A stretch of DNA of 64,000 nucleotides from an uncultured Rhizobium sp. Its GTDB lineage: Bacteria > Pseudomonadota > Alphaproteobacteria > Rhizobiales > Rhizobiaceae. The notes beneath the pieces were generated by a model that searched no databases, was not told the DNA's origin, and was given only the letters and a program-made list of their open reading frames with translations. The DNA lies in the NCBI GenBank assembly GCA_945952045.1, contig CAMFHE010000002.1, forward strand, positions 1 to 64,000. Direction: 5' to 3'. A program made the position numbers and the translations under genes. Below, piece by piece: positions 36,524 to 46,302 of this stretch (positions are counted from its first letter, which is position 1; each line of letters opens with the position of its first letter).

Positions 36524-38883
36524 TCGCCGTATGGGACCCAGATGTTTTTCACTTGCGTCGCCCGCTGCAGGAACAGACGCCCCTGCCCCTCGGTGCTCGA
36601 CCAGTTGCGGGCATTGCCGTCTTCCGTCCAGGTCTGCTTCAGGTTGAAGCAGGAGGCTTCCTCGACCATCCGGCCGCCGTCAGCCGTTCCGAAATACCAG
36701 ACGGCATCGACGTCGTCGTGCTCGGCCAGGGTCTTGACGAGGCTATCGCGTTCGCCGGTGACGATGTTGACCACGCCGCCCGGCACATCCGACGTATCCA
36801 GCACCTGATAGAGATCCGTGGCGGCCAGCGGATGGATTTGCGAGGGGACCGCGATCACGCGGTTGCCCATGGCGATGGCCGGAAGGACCAGCGACACGAA
36901 GCCAAGAAGCGGCAGCGCCGCCGGCGCTGCGATCCCCATGACGCCGAGCGGCTCGTTCATGGCAAGCGTCACATGGGCGGATTTCGTCGGGTGAACCGCG
37001 CCGTCGAACTTGTCGGCCTGCGCCGCATACCAGAAGATGCGGCGGATCGAAGCGTCCACCTCGGCGCCGGCGGCTGCTTTCGTCTGCCCGAAGGAAACCA
37101 GCCGCTCGACGAATTCCGCCGATCGGGCCGAAAGGTTTTCGGCCAGATAGTAAAGAACCTGCGCCCTGTTGTGGCCGGTCTGCGCGCCCCAGCCAGAGGC
37201 CTTGTGCGCCGCCTCGACGGCGTTGCGGATGTCCTTCCGGTTGCCGAGGCCGGACAGGCCGACGCCCGCGCCCTTTGCGCCGGTCACCGTATAGGAATAG
37301 CCGCTGTCCGGCCGCGCCTGCTTGCCGCCGATATAGAACTTGGCGGTGCGGTCGATGCCGCCGGCACTGCCCTGCGCGGTCGGAACGGCGCTCAGCGCGG
37401 CGGGCGCTTCCTCCGGCTTGCGCGCACGGGGCGCGCGATAAGTGAGGTAGGCCCCCATGCCTTCGCGTCCACCTTCGCGCCCGAAGCCGCTTTCCCGGTA
37501 GCCGCCGAACCCGGCGCCGGCGTCGAAGATATTGGTGGAATTGATCCAGATCACGCCGGCTTTGACTTTCGCCGCGATGTCGATCGACAGATTGATGTTC
37601 TCGGACCAGACGGATGCGGCGAGCCCATAGCGCGTATTGTTGGCGAGCGCGGTCGCCTCCTCAGGCGTGCGGAACGTCGTCAGCGTCACCACGGGACCGA
37701 AGATTTCCTCGTTTGCGAGGATGGAGGCCGGTTCGATATTGGTCACGAGCGTCGGCGGATAGAAGCAGCCCGAGGGCGCGGACGCCTGATGCAGTTTCGC
37801 GCCGGTGGCGACGCCCGCCGCAACGAGCTCCTCGATCCTCTTCAACTGCACCGGATGCACGATGGCGCCGACATCGGTGGACTTGTCGAGCGGATCGCCG
37901 GTTCGCAACGACGCCATGCGGCGCTTCAGCAGTTCCTCGAACCGTTTGGCCACGCTTTCGGCGACAAGGATGCGCGATCCGGCGCAGCAGACCTGGCCCT
38001 GGTTGAACCAGATGGCATCGACGACGCCTTCGACGGCGGCATCCAGATCGGCATCGGCAAACACGATGAACGGCGATTTGCCGCCCAGTTCCAGCGTCAG
38101 CGCCTTGCCCGATCCGGCCGTCTGCCGACGGATGATGCGACCGACATCGGTCGAGCCTGTGAACGCCACCTTGTCGATGGCGTCATGGCCGGTGATCGTG
38201 GCTCCCGTCTTGCCGTCGCCGGTGACGATATTGAGCACGCCTTTCGGAAGGCCCGCTTCCCGCGCGATCTCCGCCAGCGCCAGCGCGGTGAGCGGCGTAT
38301 ATTCGGCCGGCTTCAGTACCACCGTGTTGCCGGCTGCCAGCGCCGGGGCGACCTTCCATGCCAGCATCAGCAGGGGGAAGTTCCAGGGAATGACCTGACC
38401 GCAGACACCATGCGGCCGGGCGCCGGGAAACTCCGTCTCGATCAATTCGGCCCAGCCGGCATGATGATAGAAGTGGCGCACGACGAGCGGAATGTCGATG
38501 TCGCGGCTCTCGCGGATCGGCTTGCCGTTGTCGAGTGTTTCCAGAACGGCGAGAAGACGGGCATGCTGCTGGATATGCCGGGCAAGCGCGTAGAGATGGC
38601 GCGCACGGTCGTGGCCCGAAAGGGCGGCCCATTTGGGTTGGGCGGTCCGCGCGGCCGCAACGGCCGCGTCCACATCGGCACTCGTGCCCTGCGTCACCCT
38701 GGCGATCGTCTTTCCGGTCGCGGGATTATCGACGGAAAAAAGCGCGCCCGGGGCGGTGAAGCTGCCGTCGATGAAGTGACCGAAGCCGCCTTCGTGCGAT
38801 TTCAGCCATGCGTTGGCGATGGCGCTGTCTTCGGGAGCCGGGCCGTAGTCCATGGTGCTCAGAATATCCACGATCTTGTTCAT
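36520..38883 (-). CDS. Tandem-domain aldehyde dehydrogenase, ALDH16-like
   Basis: 787 aa; N-domain LELGGKSPFIVFADADL / FNQGQVCCAGSRILV; second ALDH-like half without an evident catalytic Cys motif. Confidence 0.88.
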   Translation of the reverse strand: MNKIVDILSTMDYGPAPEDSAIANAWLKSHEGGFGHFIDGSFTAPGALFSVDNPATGKTIARVTQGTSADVDAAVAAARTAQPKWAALSGHDRARHLYALARHIQQHARLLAVLETLDNGKPIRESRDIDIPLVVRHFYHHAGWAELIETEFPGARPHGVCGQVIPWNFPLLMLAWKVAPALAAGNTVVLKPAEYTPLTALALAEIAREAGLPKGVLNIVTGDGKTGATITGHDAIDKVAFTGSTDVGRIIRRQTAGSGKALTLELGGKSPFIVFADADLDAAVEGVVDAIWFNQGQVCCAGSRILVAESVAKRFEELLKRRMASLRTGDPLDKSTDVGAIVHPVQLKRIEELVAAGVATGAKLHQASAPSGCFYPPTLVTNIEPASILANEEIFGPVVTLTTFRTPEEATALANNTRYGLAASVWSENINLSIDIAAKVKAGVIWINSTNIFDAGAGFGGYRESGFGREGGREGMGAYLTYRAPRARKPEEAPAALSAVPTAQGSAGGIDRTAKFYIGGKQARPDSGYSYTVTGAKGAGVGLSGLGNRKDIRNAVEAAHKASGWGAQTGHNRAQVLYYLAENLSARSAEFVERLVSFGQTKAAAGAEVDASIRRIFWYAAQADKFDGAVHPTKSAHVTLAMNEPLGVMGIAAPAALPLLGFVSLVLPAIAMGNRVIAVPSQIHPLAATDLYQVLDTSDVPGGVVNIVTGERDSLVKTLAEHDDVDAVWYFGTADGGRMVEEASCFNLKQTWTEDGNARNWSSTEGQGRLFLQRATQVKNIWVPYGE

Positions 38884-38894
38884 GTCAGAAATCC

Positions 38895-39878
38895 TCAGGC
38901 GAGTGCGTGCCGCGACGACGACGCGTAACGGCCGGTCACGTGATGTTCGAGCTGGCGTTCAATGTCCCCGAGCATGGAGGACGCGCCGAGACGGAAGAGA
39001 TCGCTGTTGAGCCATTCGCGGCCCATTTCCTCCTTCATGAGGAACTGCCAGTTGAGCGCGTCCTTGGCCGATTTCATGCCGCCGGCCGGCTTGAAGCCGA
39101 TCTTGTGGCCGGTCGCATCGCCGTAATCGCGCAAGGCCCTCAGCATTACGAGGCTGACCGGCAGGGTCGCGTTGACGCCTTCCTTGCCCGTCGACGTCTT
39201 GATGAAATCGGCGCCGGCCTGCATGGCGATCATGGATGCGGTATAGACGTTGCGAAGCGTCTGCAGGTCGCCTGTCGCGAGGATCGCCTTGAGATGCGCT
39301 TCCCCACAGGCTTCGCGCATGGCGGCCACCTCGTCGTAAAGCGCTTGCCAGTTGCCGTTGAGGACATGTTCCCGGGTGATCACGATGTCGATTTCATGCG
39401 CGCCCTCGCCGACCGCGTAGCGGATTTCCTCCAGCCGAAGCTTGAGCGGCATGAGGCCGGCGGGAAAACCGGTGGCGACGGAAGCTACCGGGATTGCCGT
39501 GCCGGCCAGCGCCTTTACGGCATGCGGCACCATGGTCGGATAGACGCAGACCGCACCGGTCGTCAGCCCCAGCGACTGGATGCCCAGACCTTCGACGATA
39601 TGGGGCGCAAGCGGCTGGCGCGCCTTGGCGCAAAGCCGCTTGACGCGCCCTTCCGTGTCGTCGCCTGCCAGCGTCGTCAGGTCGATGCAGCTGATAGCGT
39701 TGATCAGCCAGGCCGCCTGGAAATCCTTCTTGACCGTACGGCGGCCGCCGAGCGACGCGGCCCGCCGCTCGGCGGCGCTGCGGTTGACGGCATGTCCCTC
39801 GAACATCTCGGGTTTGAGAGGCGTGCCGGGATTGCGGACGATATTGGGCAGAGCGCCCGGAAAATGCTCAACGCTCAT
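38895..39878 (-). CDS. deoC: Deoxyribose-phosphate aldolase
   Basis: GAHEIDIVITREHVLNG, ADFIKTSTGKEGVNAT (Schiff-base Lys region), GFKPAGGMKSAKDA. Confidence 0.92.
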   Translation of the reverse strand: MSVEHFPGALPNIVRNPGTPLKPEMFEGHAVNRSAAERRAASLGGRRTVKKDFQAAWLINAISCIDLTTLAGDDTEGRVKRLCAKARQPLAPHIVEGLGIQSLGLTTGAVCVYPTMVPHAVKALAGTAIPVASVATGFPAGLMPLKLRLEEIRYAVGEGAHEIDIVITREHVLNGNWQALYDEVAAMREACGEAHLKAILATGDLQTLRNVYTASMIAMQAGADFIKTSTGKEGVNATLPVSLVMLRALRDYGDATGHKIGFKPAGGMKSAKDALNWQFLMKEEMGREWLNSDLFRLGASSMLGDIERQLEHHVTGRYASSSRHALA

Positions 39879-40857
39879 GCGCGTGCTCCAATGCAAATGT
39901 TGCGGTTGCCTCATCGGTGACGAGGACGTTCACAAGCCCGGCGCGCAGCACGCCAAGCACGACCTTGAATTTATCCTTGCCCGCGGCGATGCAGATCACG
40001 CGGTTGGCGGCCTTGAGATCCGAAAGCGAAAGACCGATGGTTCGAGCATCCAGCTCGGCATCGACGATGTCGCCATGGGCGTCGACGAAGCGCCCGAGCA
40101 CATCGCCGACGGCGCCTTTCGCCAACAGGCTGGCGAGTTCGTTGCCTTGAACATTCCCGGATTGGACCAGAACGGAATCTTCGCTCAGGCCGCCGCACGA
40201 CAGGACGAGAACCCGCGCCGAACGCGCCCGCTCGAGCACATTCGCCACGATCCGGTCCCGTTCCAGAACCTCGCGCGTCGCCCGCTGACCGACAATCGCC
40301 GGCACCGGCAGCGGAACAAGCCGCGCATCGGCCTTGCGCGCGAAGATCTCCGCGACGTCATTGTGATGCATGGCGCCAGGGATGGGCGCCACCGTTCCGT
40401 TGATCTGGACGACTTCGCCACCCTCGCTCCATTGCGCCGGCAGCCAGTGGGCGACGGCGCCCATGGTGCGTCCCCAGGACACGCCGACGGTCGCGCCTTT
40501 CGACTTCACCGAGGCGATGTATTGACCGGCGGCCTGCGCGACGGTCTCGATGCTCTGTGCCTGTTCGCTTTCCCGCGACACGACCACGGCGTCGCTCAAC
40601 TTGAAGGCCTGCTGCAATGCCGTTTCGATATCGGGGCGTCGCGGCGAGCGGGGGACGATTTCGATGCGGACGATGCCGAGATCGCGCGCTTCCTGCAGCA
40701 GCCGGCTGACCTGCCAGCGGTTAAGACCGGTCTCCGCCGCGATTTCGGACTGGTTCAGCTCCTGCTGGAAGGTCATGCGCGCGACCTTCACCATCAGATG
40801 CTCGCGGCTTTCGTCCATCGGCAGGCGATTGCTGCTGCGCTCCGTCTCGTCTTTCAT
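39868..40857 (-). CDS. SorC/DeoR-family sugar-binding transcriptional regulator
   Basis: SREHLMVKVARMTFQQELNQSEIAAETGLNRWQVSRLLQEARDLGIVRI; paralogue of 34872..35849. Confidence 0.94.
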   Translation of the reverse strand: MKDETERSSNRLPMDESREHLMVKVARMTFQQELNQSEIAAETGLNRWQVSRLLQEARDLGIVRIEIVPRSPRRPDIETALQQAFKLSDAVVVSRESEQAQSIETVAQAAGQYIASVKSKGATVGVSWGRTMGAVAHWLPAQWSEGGEVVQINGTVAPIPGAMHHNDVAEIFARKADARLVPLPVPAIVGQRATREVLERDRIVANVLERARSARVLVLSCGGLSEDSVLVQSGNVQGNELASLLAKGAVGDVLGRFVDAHGDIVDAELDARTIGLSLSDLKAANRVICIAAGKDKFKVVLGVLRAGLVNVLVTDEATATFALEHAHER

Positions 40858-42386
40858 GATCTCTCCGTCTTCGCTGTGGACGCGGCCGGCGTCGAGAGCC
40901 CGTGAAACACAGGTGTCAGCAGCCGCGTCGCTTCGCGATAATCGGAGAGCATGGTCAAGTATTGGCCATGACGCTGCATATTCGGTTTTCTTTCGACGAC
41001 GGGCGCGCGCAATTCACGCGCCGCCGTGGTGAGATCCGGATGCAGGCCAAGGGCGACGGTGCACGCGACAGCGCCGCCGTAAAGCGAGAGATTGTCGTCC
41101 AGCGCCAGTTCCACCGGCTTGCCGATGGCGTCCATGGTCGCCTCCAGCCATAGCGGATTGCGCATGATCCCGCCCGACATGACGATCCGGTTTATCGGAA
41201 CGCCCTGTCTTTCGAGATCGAAGACGACATTGGCCGCGCCGAGCGCCACGGCGGTGACCGCCGCGCGGTAGATGCTGGCGCGGTCATGCGACAGCGACAG
41301 GCCAAGAAACGCGCCGCGCAATTTCGCGTCCCGGTAAGGCGTGCGGTTGCCCATCCAGTAATCGAGGGCAAGCAGCCCGGTCGAATCCGGTTCGATGGCA
41401 CCGGCTTGGGCACACAATGCCTTGAGGCTGGCGTCATCCAGCCCGAAAATGGTCTGGCTCAGCCATTGCAGAATGGAGCCCGCCGAAACCTGCCCGCCCT
41501 CGATCATGCGAAGCCCCGGCGTCAGCGCATTGGGATAGGGCCCCCATACGCCGCGGATGTCGCGGCCGTCGTCCGGCACCTGTGTGAGATGAACATTCGA
41601 GGTGCCGCCGATGAAGAGCATGGAGCCGGGCGTGACGGCGTCCGCGCCGAACGTTCCCATATGCGCGTCGATCCCGCCCTGGACGACGACGGGTTCGCCC
41701 GGGATGCCCAAGGCGCGCGCCATCTCGGGAAGCATCGGGCCGATGACGTCGCCGATATCCACGATCCGGCGCGGCAGTTTTTCGCTCAGGTCCGGTACGC
41801 CGAGAAGCGCGTAGAGATCGTCGCAAAACACGCGCTTGCGGCTGTCATAGTTCCATTTGCATGTGGCGTTCATCAGCGATCCCGCCCATATGCCGGTCAG
41901 CCGGTGATTGACGAAGTCGAGCGCTTCGCAAATCACGTCGGTCCGCGCCCAGAGCTCCGGCTCGTTGCGTGCGAACCACATGGCCTTCGGCACCAGCCAT
42001 TCGGCGGCATCCGAGCCGCCGCTGTCGGCGAGAATGGGATGCTCCACCGTCTCGGTGAAGGTGGCCTCATCCGCCGCGCGCGCATCCATCCACAGAACGG
42101 CCGGGGCCAGCGGCTGGCCGGCGCGATCGCAGACGACGACGGTGGAGGCGAATGTGGCGACGCAGACGGCATCGATGGCAGGCGATCCCGCCTGCTCGAT
42201 CAGGCCCGGCACGATGGAAACGAGCGCCCGCATCCAGTCTTCCGGGTCCTGCTCGGCCCTATTGGGCGGCAGGTGTCGGGTCCGGTAGGACGCTTCGCCG
42301 CGCGCGACGATACGGCTGGTCGCCGTATCGAAGATCGCGGCCCTGGCGCCGCCGGTCCCGAAATCCAGACTGAGAACTGTAGGCAT
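40854..42386 (-). CDS. FGGY-family carbohydrate kinase
   Basis: VLSLDFGTGGARAAIFD, GGIDAHMGTFGADAVTPGSMLFIGGTSNVHL. Confidence 0.93.
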   Translation of the reverse strand: MPTVLSLDFGTGGARAAIFDTATSRIVARGEASYRTRHLPPNRAEQDPEDWMRALVSIVPGLIEQAGSPAIDAVCVATFASTVVVCDRAGQPLAPAVLWMDARAADEATFTETVEHPILADSGGSDAAEWLVPKAMWFARNEPELWARTDVICEALDFVNHRLTGIWAGSLMNATCKWNYDSRKRVFCDDLYALLGVPDLSEKLPRRIVDIGDVIGPMLPEMARALGIPGEPVVVQGGIDAHMGTFGADAVTPGSMLFIGGTSNVHLTQVPDDGRDIRGVWGPYPNALTPGLRMIEGGQVSAGSILQWLSQTIFGLDDASLKALCAQAGAIEPDSTGLLALDYWMGNRTPYRDAKLRGAFLGLSLSHDRASIYRAAVTAVALGAANVVFDLERQGVPINRIVMSGGIMRNPLWLEATMDAIGKPVELALDDNLSLYGGAVACTVALGLHPDLTTAARELRAPVVERKPNMQRHGQYLTMLSDYREATRLLTPVFHGLSTPAASTAKTERS

Positions 42387-42428
42387 GCCGTTTTCCTCCC
42401 TGCTCCACCACACCTTTCTCATGAACGC

Positions 42429-43448
42429 TCAGGGATGGAACAGCACCTTCGAGAAATGCAAGTCCTTCGCCGCGAAACGCGCGAAGATTCCGGGCAATTC
42501 CGCCAGGTCGAGATCGTGCGAGATCATGAACTCCCACTTCAGCTCGCCGGACGCGAACTTCTCGATGGTCGTCGTCCATTGCGGCCCCGGGAAAGGCGCG
42601 CCGAAACTGTTCCAGGAACCGTGCAGCGAGATTTCCTGGCGCAGGAAACGCTGGAACGTCGCATTCGACAGCTTCACCTCCGGAACGGGAATGCCGATGA
42701 AGGTGACGTGACCGCCCGGCGCAGCCAGGGCGATCGCAGCATTGATCGTCGAATCGATGCCGACCGCCTCGATGACCAGATCGGCGCGTTCCTTGTTCTC
42801 GGCGGCGTTGGCCGACAGGATGCATATATCCGCGCCGGCCTCCCTCGCCAGTGCCAGCTTCTCCTCGGAAACGTCGATGGCGATGACCTTGGAGGCCCCC
42901 ATGATCCGCATCCACTGGACCGCGAACAAACCGATCGGGCCGCAACCGACGACGGCGCCGGTCTGGCCGACCTTCATGCCACCCGCTTTCCAGATGGCAT
43001 GCAGCGCGATGGAGGCGGGATCGGTCATCGCGATGGCGCGGGGGTCGATATGCTGCGGCGTCTTGATCAGGTTCTCGACCGGGACGGCGACGAATTCCGC
43101 ATAAGCGCCGTCACGCCGGCTGCCGAAATAATCGTAGTCGCGGCAACGGGAGAAATTCCCCGTCTTGCATTCGATACAGGTATTGCACGGCATCAGCGGC
43201 GCGACCGCCGTCAGTTCGCCGATTTCCCAGCCCGAAACGCCCTCGCCGAGCGCATGGACGTGTCCTGAAAACTCATGCCCGGTGATGAGGGGCATCTTCC
43301 ACGCGCCCTTGACGAGCATGCGCGGCAAATCCGAGCCGCAGACGCCGACCGAAGCGACGCGCAGGAGAACCTCTCCCGCCCCCGCTTTCGGAACGGGCCG
43401 CTCCTCCAGCCTGATGTCGCCCGGAGCGTGAAGAACGATGGCACGCAT
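42429..43448 (-). CDS. Zinc-binding alcohol/polyol dehydrogenase (galactitol-1-P dehydrogenase-like)
   Basis: VGVCGSDLPRML, GHEFSGHVHALGEGVSGWEIG, CNTCIECKTGNFSRC. Confidence 0.93.
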   Translation of the reverse strand: MRAIVLHAPGDIRLEERPVPKAGAGEVLLRVASVGVCGSDLPRMLVKGAWKMPLITGHEFSGHVHALGEGVSGWEIGELTAVAPLMPCNTCIECKTGNFSRCRDYDYFGSRRDGAYAEFVAVPVENLIKTPQHIDPRAIAMTDPASIALHAIWKAGGMKVGQTGAVVGCGPIGLFAVQWMRIMGASKVIAIDVSEEKLALAREAGADICILSANAAENKERADLVIEAVGIDSTINAAIALAAPGGHVTFIGIPVPEVKLSNATFQRFLRQEISLHGSWNSFGAPFPGPQWTTTIEKFASGELKWEFMISHDLDLAELPGIFARFAAKDLHFSKVLFHP

Positions 43449-43520
43449 GGTGTCTCCCGTGTGTGTGTTTGTCATGTTTCCACCTTGTTATCGCAGGGGC
43501 GTCACCCCGTCAACAAAACA

Positions 43521-43532
43521 TCACATATGTGA
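43521..43532. promoter_or_regulatory. Candidate SorC operator (TCACATATGTGA)
   Basis: 12-bp palindrome upstream of 43448 operon; one mismatch from 47378-47389. Confidence 0.5.
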
Positions 43533-43711
43533 TCGTATTTCACATTAGTAAAAATGGCAGACGGCTACCTTTCGGATCGACCGCGCAAACGGCGCCCGTC
43601 GATGCCGCGCATCCCTGCGCGGCAAGCTGTTCATGGAACTGGATTTCCTCTCACCCCGACGCTGGAGCCTTTCCAGCAAGAGTGCGGAGCGGTGTTGCGT
43701 TCGGAAATGCT

Positions 43712-44707
43712 CTAACGCTTGAGCGACCCGGTGCTGTATTGCAGCAGCATGGCGATCACGATGATGCCGCCCATATAGACCTGTTGGTGATAGCCCGGCA
43801 CGCCGGCCAGGTTCATGATGTTGGTGATGATGCCCATGACCAGCGCGCCGAGGAGCGTGTTGATCACGCCGCCCTTGCCGCCCATGAGGCTCGCGCCGCC
43901 GATGACAACAGCGGCGATCACGTTCAGTTCCGCGCCGATGCCGACCTGGGCCGAACCCACGCCGGTGCGGCTGGCTGCGATCACGCCGGCGATGCCGGCC
44001 AGCAGGCCGGAAATGACATAGACGGACAGAATGTAGCGCGGCACCGCGATGCCCGAGAGACGGACGGCTTCCTCGTTCGAGCCGATCGCCGTGATCACGC
44101 GGCCGAACCGGGTGAAGTTGAGCACGATCCCCCCGACGATGTAGACCGCGAACATCAGGATGACCGGCTGGGGAATGCCCATGATGAAACCGGAGCCGAA
44201 GCTGCTGAACGAGGCCCCCGCATCGCCAAGCGTGATCGGCCTTCCCTCGGAGATGATCAGCGAAAATCCGCGCGCGATCGCCATCATCGCAAGAGACATG
44301 ACGAAAGACGGCAGCCGCATGTAGGCGATGAAGCCGCCTGTCACCAGGCCGCATACCGCGCCGCAGAGCAGCACGAGAAAGATGGTCGTTGCCGTTCCGT
44401 AGCCCAGCGTCGCACAGAAATAACCCGTCAGCACCGAGCCCAGCGCCATGACCGAGCCCACCGAGAGGTCGATGCCCCGGGTCAGGATGACGAACAGCAT
44501 CCCGACGGCCATGATGCCTGCCGTCGAGGCGACCTGCCGCAGGACGTTCAGGATATTGCCGCGGCTGAGAAAGCTGTCGGACCACCAGGTGGCGACGGCG
44601 ACGAGCACCAGAAAAATCGCCAGCGTCCCGAAGCGCTGGATGATGGCGCGATAATCGACGGAGCTCTTGGAGGGTGTCGTCGTTTCGGTATCGAGTGTCT
44701 GGGTCAT
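43712..44707 (-). CDS. Ribose-type ABC transporter permease
   Basis: RGIDLSVGSVMALGSVLTG, GGASLMGGKGGVINTLLGALVMGII. Confidence 0.94.
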   Translation of the reverse strand: MTQTLDTETTTPSKSSVDYRAIIQRFGTLAIFLVLVAVATWWSDSFLSRGNILNVLRQVASTAGIMAVGMLFVILTRGIDLSVGSVMALGSVLTGYFCATLGYGTATTIFLVLLCGAVCGLVTGGFIAYMRLPSFVMSLAMMAIARGFSLIISEGRPITLGDAGASFSSFGSGFIMGIPQPVILMFAVYIVGGIVLNFTRFGRVITAIGSNEEAVRLSGIAVPRYILSVYVISGLLAGIAGVIAASRTGVGSAQVGIGAELNVIAAVVIGGASLMGGKGGVINTLLGALVMGIITNIMNLAGVPGYHQQVYMGGIIVIAMLLQYSTGSLKR

Positions 44708-46215
44708 GGATGCTTGCCCTGATTGATCGCTGTAGTTCCGCCCATCATCGACAGGCCAAGCAGATTTTCTTCCGAATAATCATCCGGCGTCAGCTCTCCC
44801 TTGATCCGTCCCTGGCCCATTGCCAGCACGCGATCGCAAAGACCGAACAATTCCTGGTGCTCCGACGAAATCACGAGCACCGCCTTGCCGGCGTCGGCAA
44901 GCTTGTTGATCAGCGTGTAGATCTCCGACTTCGCCCCGACATCGACGCCGCGCGTCGGTTCGTCGAGAATGATGACGTCGCCATCGGCATGAAACCATTT
45001 GGCGAGGACGACCTTCTGCTGGTTGCCGCCGGAAAGGCTCGAGACCGGTGCATCGATGCTCGAAGCCTTGAGCCTCAGGCTCTTGCCGAGCGCCGTGACG
45101 TCGTCGCGCTCGACCGCTCGCCGCAGGAAGCCCAAGGCGTTCGTGACGGTCGACATGCGCGCCATCGTCGCGTTGACGCGAATGGGTTTATCGATGACGA
45201 CGCCCTGCTCCTTCCGGTCCTCCGGCACCAGCCCGATCCCGGCGTCGACGGCGTCTTTGGGCGATTTGAGCTTCAGGGCCTGCCCCTTGAGGCTGATCGT
45301 GCCGCTGTCCAGCGGATCGGCGCCAAAGATGGCGCGGGCGACTTCCGTGCGCCCGGAGCCGATCAGGCCGCCGAGGCCGAGGATCTCACCGGCCCTCACG
45401 GAGAAGCTGACGTCGCGCACCATGCGGCCGGCATTGATGTTGTCGACCTTGAGCAACTCGTCGCCGAACGTCCGCTGGCCACGCTCGGGGAAGAGGTTGG
45501 CGATCGGACGCCCGACCATCATGCGGATGACGTCGTCGATCCTGACGTCGCCGGTCGCGACCGTGTTCACCGTCTGGCCGTCCTTCATGATCGTCATGCG
45601 GTCGGCGATATCGAAAACCTCGTCGAGGCGGTGCGAGATATAGACGATCCCGACGCCGCGATCCCGCAGGCCGCGAATGATGCCGTGCAGCTTCATCGCG
45701 TCCTGAGCGCCGAGAACGGCGGTCGGTTCGTCGAAGACGATGATCTTGATGTCCTGGGAGAGCGCCTTGGCGATCTCGACCACCTGCTGGTGGGCCACGG
45801 AAAGCGTGCCGACGATCCGCCGGGGGTCGATGTCGAAGCCAAGACGATCGATCAGTTGCTTGGCGCGCTCGCGCAGCTTCGCTTTCGAGATGAAACGGGG
45901 AAGCTCGCCCAGAAAGATGTTCTCTGCGACGCTGAGATCGGGCGCCAGCGCCAGTTCCTGGTGAATGACGACGATCCCGAGCGCCCGGGCGTCCCTTGGA
46001 TCGCGAAATTCCCGCGGTTTGCCGTCGATGACGACTTCGCCCTGGCTGGGAATGATTTCCCCGCCCAGAACACGCATCAAGGTGGATTTTCCCGCGCCGT
46101 TTTCTCCCAGCAGCGCATGAACCTCGCCCTGCTGCACGGCGAAATTCACCGACTTCAGCGCGTGAATGCCTCCGAAGGATTTGGAGATTGACTTCAGATT
46201 GACAAGTTCGGTCAT
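44704..46215 (-). CDS. Sugar ABC transporter ATP-binding protein (tandem)
   Basis: GENGAGKSTLMRVLGG, LSGGNQQKVVLAKW; overlaps permease start. Confidence 0.95.
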   Translation of the reverse strand: MTELVNLKSISKSFGGIHALKSVNFAVQQGEVHALLGENGAGKSTLMRVLGGEIIPSQGEVVIDGKPREFRDPRDARALGIVVIHQELALAPDLSVAENIFLGELPRFISKAKLRERAKQLIDRLGFDIDPRRIVGTLSVAHQQVVEIAKALSQDIKIIVFDEPTAVLGAQDAMKLHGIIRGLRDRGVGIVYISHRLDEVFDIADRMTIMKDGQTVNTVATGDVRIDDVIRMMVGRPIANLFPERGQRTFGDELLKVDNINAGRMVRDVSFSVRAGEILGLGGLIGSGRTEVARAIFGADPLDSGTISLKGQALKLKSPKDAVDAGIGLVPEDRKEQGVVIDKPIRVNATMARMSTVTNALGFLRRAVERDDVTALGKSLRLKASSIDAPVSSLSGGNQQKVVLAKWFHADGDVIILDEPTRGVDVGAKSEIYTLINKLADAGKAVLVISSEHQELFGLCDRVLAMGQGRIKGELTPDDYSEENLLGLSMMGGTTAINQGKHP

Positions 46216-46239
46216 CGTGCCCTCCGAAACGATGGTTGT

Positions 46240-46266
46240 CGGACAACGGGCATAGCCCGTTGTCCG
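46240..46266. promoter_or_regulatory. Intercistronic hairpin downstream of SBP gene
   Basis: Perfect 12-bp stem CGGACAACGGGC-ATA-GCCCGTTGTCCG. Confidence 0.65.
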
Positions 46267-46302
46267 GTCCGCGATGGCATCAAGCCGTTCAGGAGGCGCG
46301 GA

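Noticed and set aside
36553-38928. 791-aa plus-strand ORF antisense to the tandem ALDH
   Set aside because: Mirror-frame artefact of GC-rich coding DNA; no motif or ribosome-binding site support.
41286-43268. 660-aa plus-strand ORF
   Set aside because: Antisense to FGGY kinase and Zn-ADH; shadow ORF.
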